Shown in pieces: positions 61,032 to 64,000 of a stretch of DNA of 64,000 bases. Each line of letters opens with the position of its first letter. The first letter of the stretch is position 1. The translations under genes and the position numbers were made by a program. The stretch comes from an uncultured Pirellulaceae bacterium (GTDB taxonomy: Bacteria; Planctomycetota; Planctomycetia; Pirellulales; Pirellulaceae): NCBI GenBank assembly GCA_938083195.1, contig CALKCK010000019.1:62001-126000 (forward strand), written 5' to 3'. A model generated the notes under the pieces. That model was not told the DNA's origin. It worked only from the letters and a program-made list of their open reading frames with translations, and ran no database searches.

Positions 61032-64000
61032 TCATTTGATATTGAGTTGTCTCATGCCGTCGGCACTCAGTGCTTTATCTTTGACGGAGTAACTAAAACT
61101 CCGTGCGTTAAGGCGATCCGGTTTTAAATCGCCAAGAAACTTGCGGTGCACCAGGTTTGCATCGTTTCTGATGTTTCCTTTAATCGTAATCTTATCGGTT
61201 GAGCCATTGTAGGCGATTCGGTCGGCGGTAATATCGAGTGCGTCGCTTGTAAAGGTGACATTTCCAGTAGCGAGCAGTTCCACGTTTTGTTTTTGATTGC
61301 GTGGTGCCCATTTGTCAATTTCAAGTTCGTCGCATTCAAGGGTTACACTTCCTGAATTCAGATTGGCTTGATTAGGCGGCATCCAGTTGGAAACTATGTC
61401 GTAAAAAATCTTAGCTCCGCTGTTCGTGTTTAAGCGGTCGCTCTCACTGTCAATTTTCATTCCACCCTCAAAGTCAATTTGAATGAAATTTAGCGGCCCT
61501 GGGTTTGGTTTCTGTTGCGGCTCGAAGGTCAGCATAGGTAAACCGATGTTTCCAGTATTCAATCGATGAATGGCAATTTTTCCCGGACCGGTCAGCTGAG
61601 TTACTCCAGATTCTACGTTGACGGTTGCGCGACCCATATGAGCCAATATTTTTTGGCTTTGCTCTCGTTTTGGATTGAAATTTTGCCTCAGGATTTTGAC
61701 GGGCTCCGGGTGAACTGGGTCGGGAAGCAATGTGAGGTTGTTTTTGAAGGCCCGGTCTGAATTGGGAATATGATCTCTAAATTCGAATTTACGAATCTTC
61801 GGAGAAGAGCTTTGGGGATTGTGAAAGGAAAATCGTTTGTCAAGTTCAACAAACAGGGCGTCGCTATGGGAATCGAGAGTGGCCATAGCGCCGTCGGGGG
61901 ACTGTTGTAGCGTTTTCGAATGCACTTCCTTTTGGAAGTAGATGGTCGATCCATCAAAGATCATTCCCTCGTTCCACTGAACATTTAACTGGGTCGAGTC
62001 TTGCTGCTGTGACAGCATGCCGGTGCTGTTGAATTTGACGGGTTTGGCTTGGGTCTGTTCGCTAGAATTTAAATGCAGCGTGCCAATGCCGCGAATTACC
62101 AGTTGGTTCAGTTTTTCGTTGATTTCGATTCGTTTTCCAGAAACGCTTAATTCACCTAATGCTAACTCTGCTCCTTGGGGCTGATCGCTGACGATCGTAA
62201 GTAGATGGAAATCGCTGTTGTCGATCTTTTCAAGCTCGACTTGGGAACTGTTTTTAATTTCAAAGGCTGAATTCTGTTGCTGGGTGATGACGTGGTTGGC
62301 ATGGATGGGTTTTCGCCCCCGCTTAATGGTGACACCGCCCTGGATCAGCATTTTTTTTACTTCGGTTTGGGATTGGTCGCTTTTGAGCAGGAGCGTCAGT
62401 TTCCGCCCGCCGAACTCCAGTTTGGGGGAAGTGGTTGATCGTAAGTTCAAATCAGAACGAGGCTTGGAGATGAACGTCCGAGAAGTCTGTGGGCTGCGGT
62501 TGCCAGTTGTATTGGAACTTTGAAGATTACGTTGGAGCAATGGTTGAGTTGAATCTAGAGCGGTTGCGGGAAGTGGTTGAGTATTTGGAAGGGAAGTCGA
62601 CTGGGTAGTAGAAGAGGCGGGTTTGATGAATCTAGATTGCGGGTTGTTTTGTGGAGGGAATTGTTTGGCTGGCCTTGGAGTAGTAGGGGCTCGTTTGGCA
62701 ACGCGAGCGTTATTAACCGTGGGAGCCTTTAGCCAAATGGCAACGAGTTCTTCCGTTTGCCCCTCGATTTCTGGTGACCTGAGATTGGTGGTTCCCATCG
62801 TTGAAAGTTGGACAGGGACGTAGTTCGGTTTGGCGGATGCGGTGGTTGAGTTTTTGAAAGTCGAGCTGCCGGACGTCCGTTCGCGGATATTTTGGTCATA
62901 AGTTTTACGAATTTGTAAACTGATTTGCTCGGCATTGATGCTTGTTTGAGCATCAGTCGAAATGACAGACTGACCGGAAAGCACCAATTCGAAAATGTCA
63001 GAATTTTGAGGGTTGGGGAGCGTTCTCAAATTTTTCTGCCACGATGCTGAGATCGCATCTTTGGTTGTTTTTCCTGCAAACTTTATCCATCCAGGACCAA
63101 CGATTTGTAAATCACCAAGTGAGCCATCTTGATTGGCCCGATAGCGTAATAAGTCAGCCTCCAATTGCATTTCGTCAGATTGGATTTGGACGGGCAGTCC
63201 AGCAGATGTTTGATATTTTTGTCCTGAAAATAAATTTGTTTCTGGATCAAATGTGAGGGTATTTGCTTTGATCGATGCCGATGGTGTTGTGATCGTCGCC
63301 GGCGCACCATTGGCAACTAATCGAGACAGTTCGGATATTTTTGTTTTTGAATAAGCACTTTTCAGAGGCGTTGATTGTGTTTTCGAGGGAGCGCCAAACA
63401 TTAGGAGGAGGTGGTCACACTCTATTTTATTTTGTTGGACGAGCTGGTTGGCGGTGACGGAATCGAAGAATTCAGCGTATCCAGTTTCAAAATTAAATTG
63501 GAAGGAGCCATTGCAGGTCACTTCGATCGGCCCGTCCTTACTTTCCATTTGGTTTTTCGACTGGGGCGTTAGGGTCGATGTTGTTTGGAAAGCGTTGGAG
63601 GGAGCTGAAGTGTGTTTGGACTCCGGTTCCAGCCGGATTTTGTCGATCTTTTCTAATTGCAGGCGGTGGATTCCCGTGATGTTTGAAAAATCAGCTAATG
63701 CGCTCGAGGGATGTGCAAGTTCGATTGACAGACCGCTGCCGATTCCCAGGCTTTCGCCAAACTTGAATTCGACTGATTCAGGCGTTGTAATTTTGTGTGC
63801 ATCAATGGTGACATCGCGAGTCGCGATGTAAATCAGCGATTCATCTTTTGTTTGATCAGAGAGGGAGTATATCTCGACCTCCCCTTGCAGTTTGCACAGT
63901 ACGGGTTTAATCCCGTCGAAATTCATTCCGTTAAACCGTTTGTTAAATTTGATATTCGCTCCCTCGGTGGAACGAACGATAAAGGGACGTTGGGCAGAAC
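61032..64000 (-). CDS. LptA/OstA-like large protein (start outside the window)
   Basis: The visible part is about 989 residues; the frame continues without stop to the right edge, so the start lies beyond it. The ATG at 63926 is internal. It has repeated beta-jellyroll-type units as in LptA/OstA: VTLECDELEIDKWAPRN, LLATGNVTFTSDALDITADR, IKGNIRNDANLVH at the end, and VTCNGSFQFNFETGYAEFFDSV, KIECDHLLLMFG in the middle. A long Ser/Thr/Asn/Pro-rich stretch (about residues 400-520 from the visible start) is low-complexity. Probably extracytoplasmic and linked to lipopolysaccharide transport; other LPS transport genes are not visible here. Confidence 0.82.
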   Translation of the reverse strand, partial: SAQRPFIVRSTEGANIKFNKRFNGMNFDGIKPVLCKLQGEVEIYSLSDQTKDESLIYIATRDVTIDAHKITTPESVEFKFGESLGIGSGLSIELAHPSSALADFSNITGIHRLQLEKIDKIRLEPESKHTSAPSNAFQTTSTLTPQSKNQMESKDGPIEVTCNGSFQFNFETGYAEFFDSVTANQLVQQNKIECDHLLLMFGAPSKTQSTPLKSAYSKTKISELSRLVANGAPATITTPSASIKANTLTFDPETNLFSGQKYQTSAGLPVQIQSDEMQLEADLLRYRANQDGSLGDLQIVGPGWIKFAGKTTKDAISASWQKNLRTLPNPQNSDIFELVLSGQSVISTDAQTSINAEQISLQIRKTYDQNIRERTSGSSTFKNSTTASAKPNYVPVQLSTMGTTNLRSPEIEGQTEELVAIWLKAPTVNNARVAKRAPTTPRPAKQFPPQNNPQSRFIKPASSTTQSTSLPNTQPLPATALDSTQPLLQRNLQSSNTTGNRSPQTSRTFISKPRSDLNLRSTTSPKLEFGGRKLTLLLKSDQSQTEVKKMLIQGGVTIKRGRKPIHANHVITQQQNSAFEIKNSSQVELEKIDNSDFHLLTIVSDQPQGAELALGELSVSGKRIEINEKLNQLVIRGIGTLHLNSSEQTQAKPVKFNSTGMLSQQQDSTQLNVQWNEGMIFDGSTIYFQKEVHSKTLQQSPDGAMATLDSHSDALFVELDKRFSFHNPQSSSPKIRKFEFRDHIPNSDRAFKNNLTLLPDPVHPEPVKILRQNFNPKREQSQKILAHMGRATVNVESGVTQLTGPGKIAIHRLNTGNIGLPMLTFEPQQKPNPGPLNFIQIDFEGGMKIDSESDRLNTNSGAKIFYDIVSNWMPPNQANLNSGSVTLECDELEIDKWAPRNQKQNVELLATGNVTFTSDALDITADRIAYNGSTDKITIKGNIRNDANLVHRKFLGDLKPDRLNARSFSYSVKDKALSADGMRQLNIK

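Overview
The window is chromosomal DNA of a planctomycete, most likely of the Pirellulales/Rhodopirellula type. The evidence is the set of families that are abundant there: two gene pairs joining a planctomycete cytochrome/DUF1549/DUF1553 protein to a DUF1501 protein (6.2-11.7 kb and 48.5-53.0 kb), a membrane-bound-dehydrogenase-like protein with a C-terminal haem domain, a DUF1080 hydrolase, Tat-exported Gfo/Idh/MocA oxidoreductases, a tandem-domain 6-pyruvoyl-tetrahydropterin synthase-like protein and many short secreted proteins. Start codons often lack a Shine-Dalgarno sequence, also usual in this phylum. I see no rRNA, tRNA, CRISPR array, transposase or integrase, so this looks like ordinary chromosome rather than a mobile island.

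Layout. 1-4104 (minus): an energy-transduction cluster of a VWA protein, a TPR protein, an ExbB-like channel, two ExbD-like proteins and a further TPR-type protein cut by the left edge, with a good promoter in front of it. 4486-6059: a small conserved protein, an alpha/beta hydrolase and a DUF2752 membrane protein. 6215-11744: the first cytochrome/DUF1501 pair. 11822-16281: a TrkH potassium transporter with an unusual insertion, a small membrane protein and three lipoproteins. 16371-20057: HIT hydrolase, Trm112-like protein, dethiobiotin synthetase, then N-carbamoylputrescine amidase and agmatine deiminase (agmatine to putrescine). 20220-25018: a Gly-rich LTxxQ-like secreted protein with a terminator, methyltransferase, thioesterase, ferrochelatase, a DUF2617-type protein, a 690-bp structured intergenic region and a small Cys-motif protein. 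25061-27897: Ung, RecJ and ribosomal protein L33.

28.1-34.7 kb is the most interesting part. An FHA-EAL protein is transcribed divergently from a winged-helix AAA+ ATPase, which is followed by an 1100-residue protein that joins a complete Ser/Thr kinase domain to an FtsZ/tubulin-like GTPase domain and a long helical tail. A phosphothreonine reader, an ATPase and a kinase-GTPase side by side suggest a phospho-signalling system built on a cytomotive or scaffold GTPase.

34.8-44.9 kb holds a deoxyhypusine-synthase-family protein (possibly homospermidine synthase, which would use the putrescine made by the agmatine genes), an unknown His-rich protein, an O-methyltransferase, the haem/beta-propeller protein, flavin reductase and homogentisate dioxygenase, an SDR, the tandem PTPS protein and CoaD. 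45.4-56.5 kb is a secreted sugar-catabolism neighbourhood (two Gfo/Idh/MocA proteins, the second cytochrome/DUF1501 pair, DUF1080, an esterase) interrupted by a threonine dehydratase. 56.5-64 kb has an unknown secreted protein, an enoyl-CoA hydratase-family protein, a TVP38-type membrane protein, a secreted MsrB with an extra domain and a large LptA/OstA-like protein cut by the right edge.

All calls rest on reading motifs and context; no database search was run.
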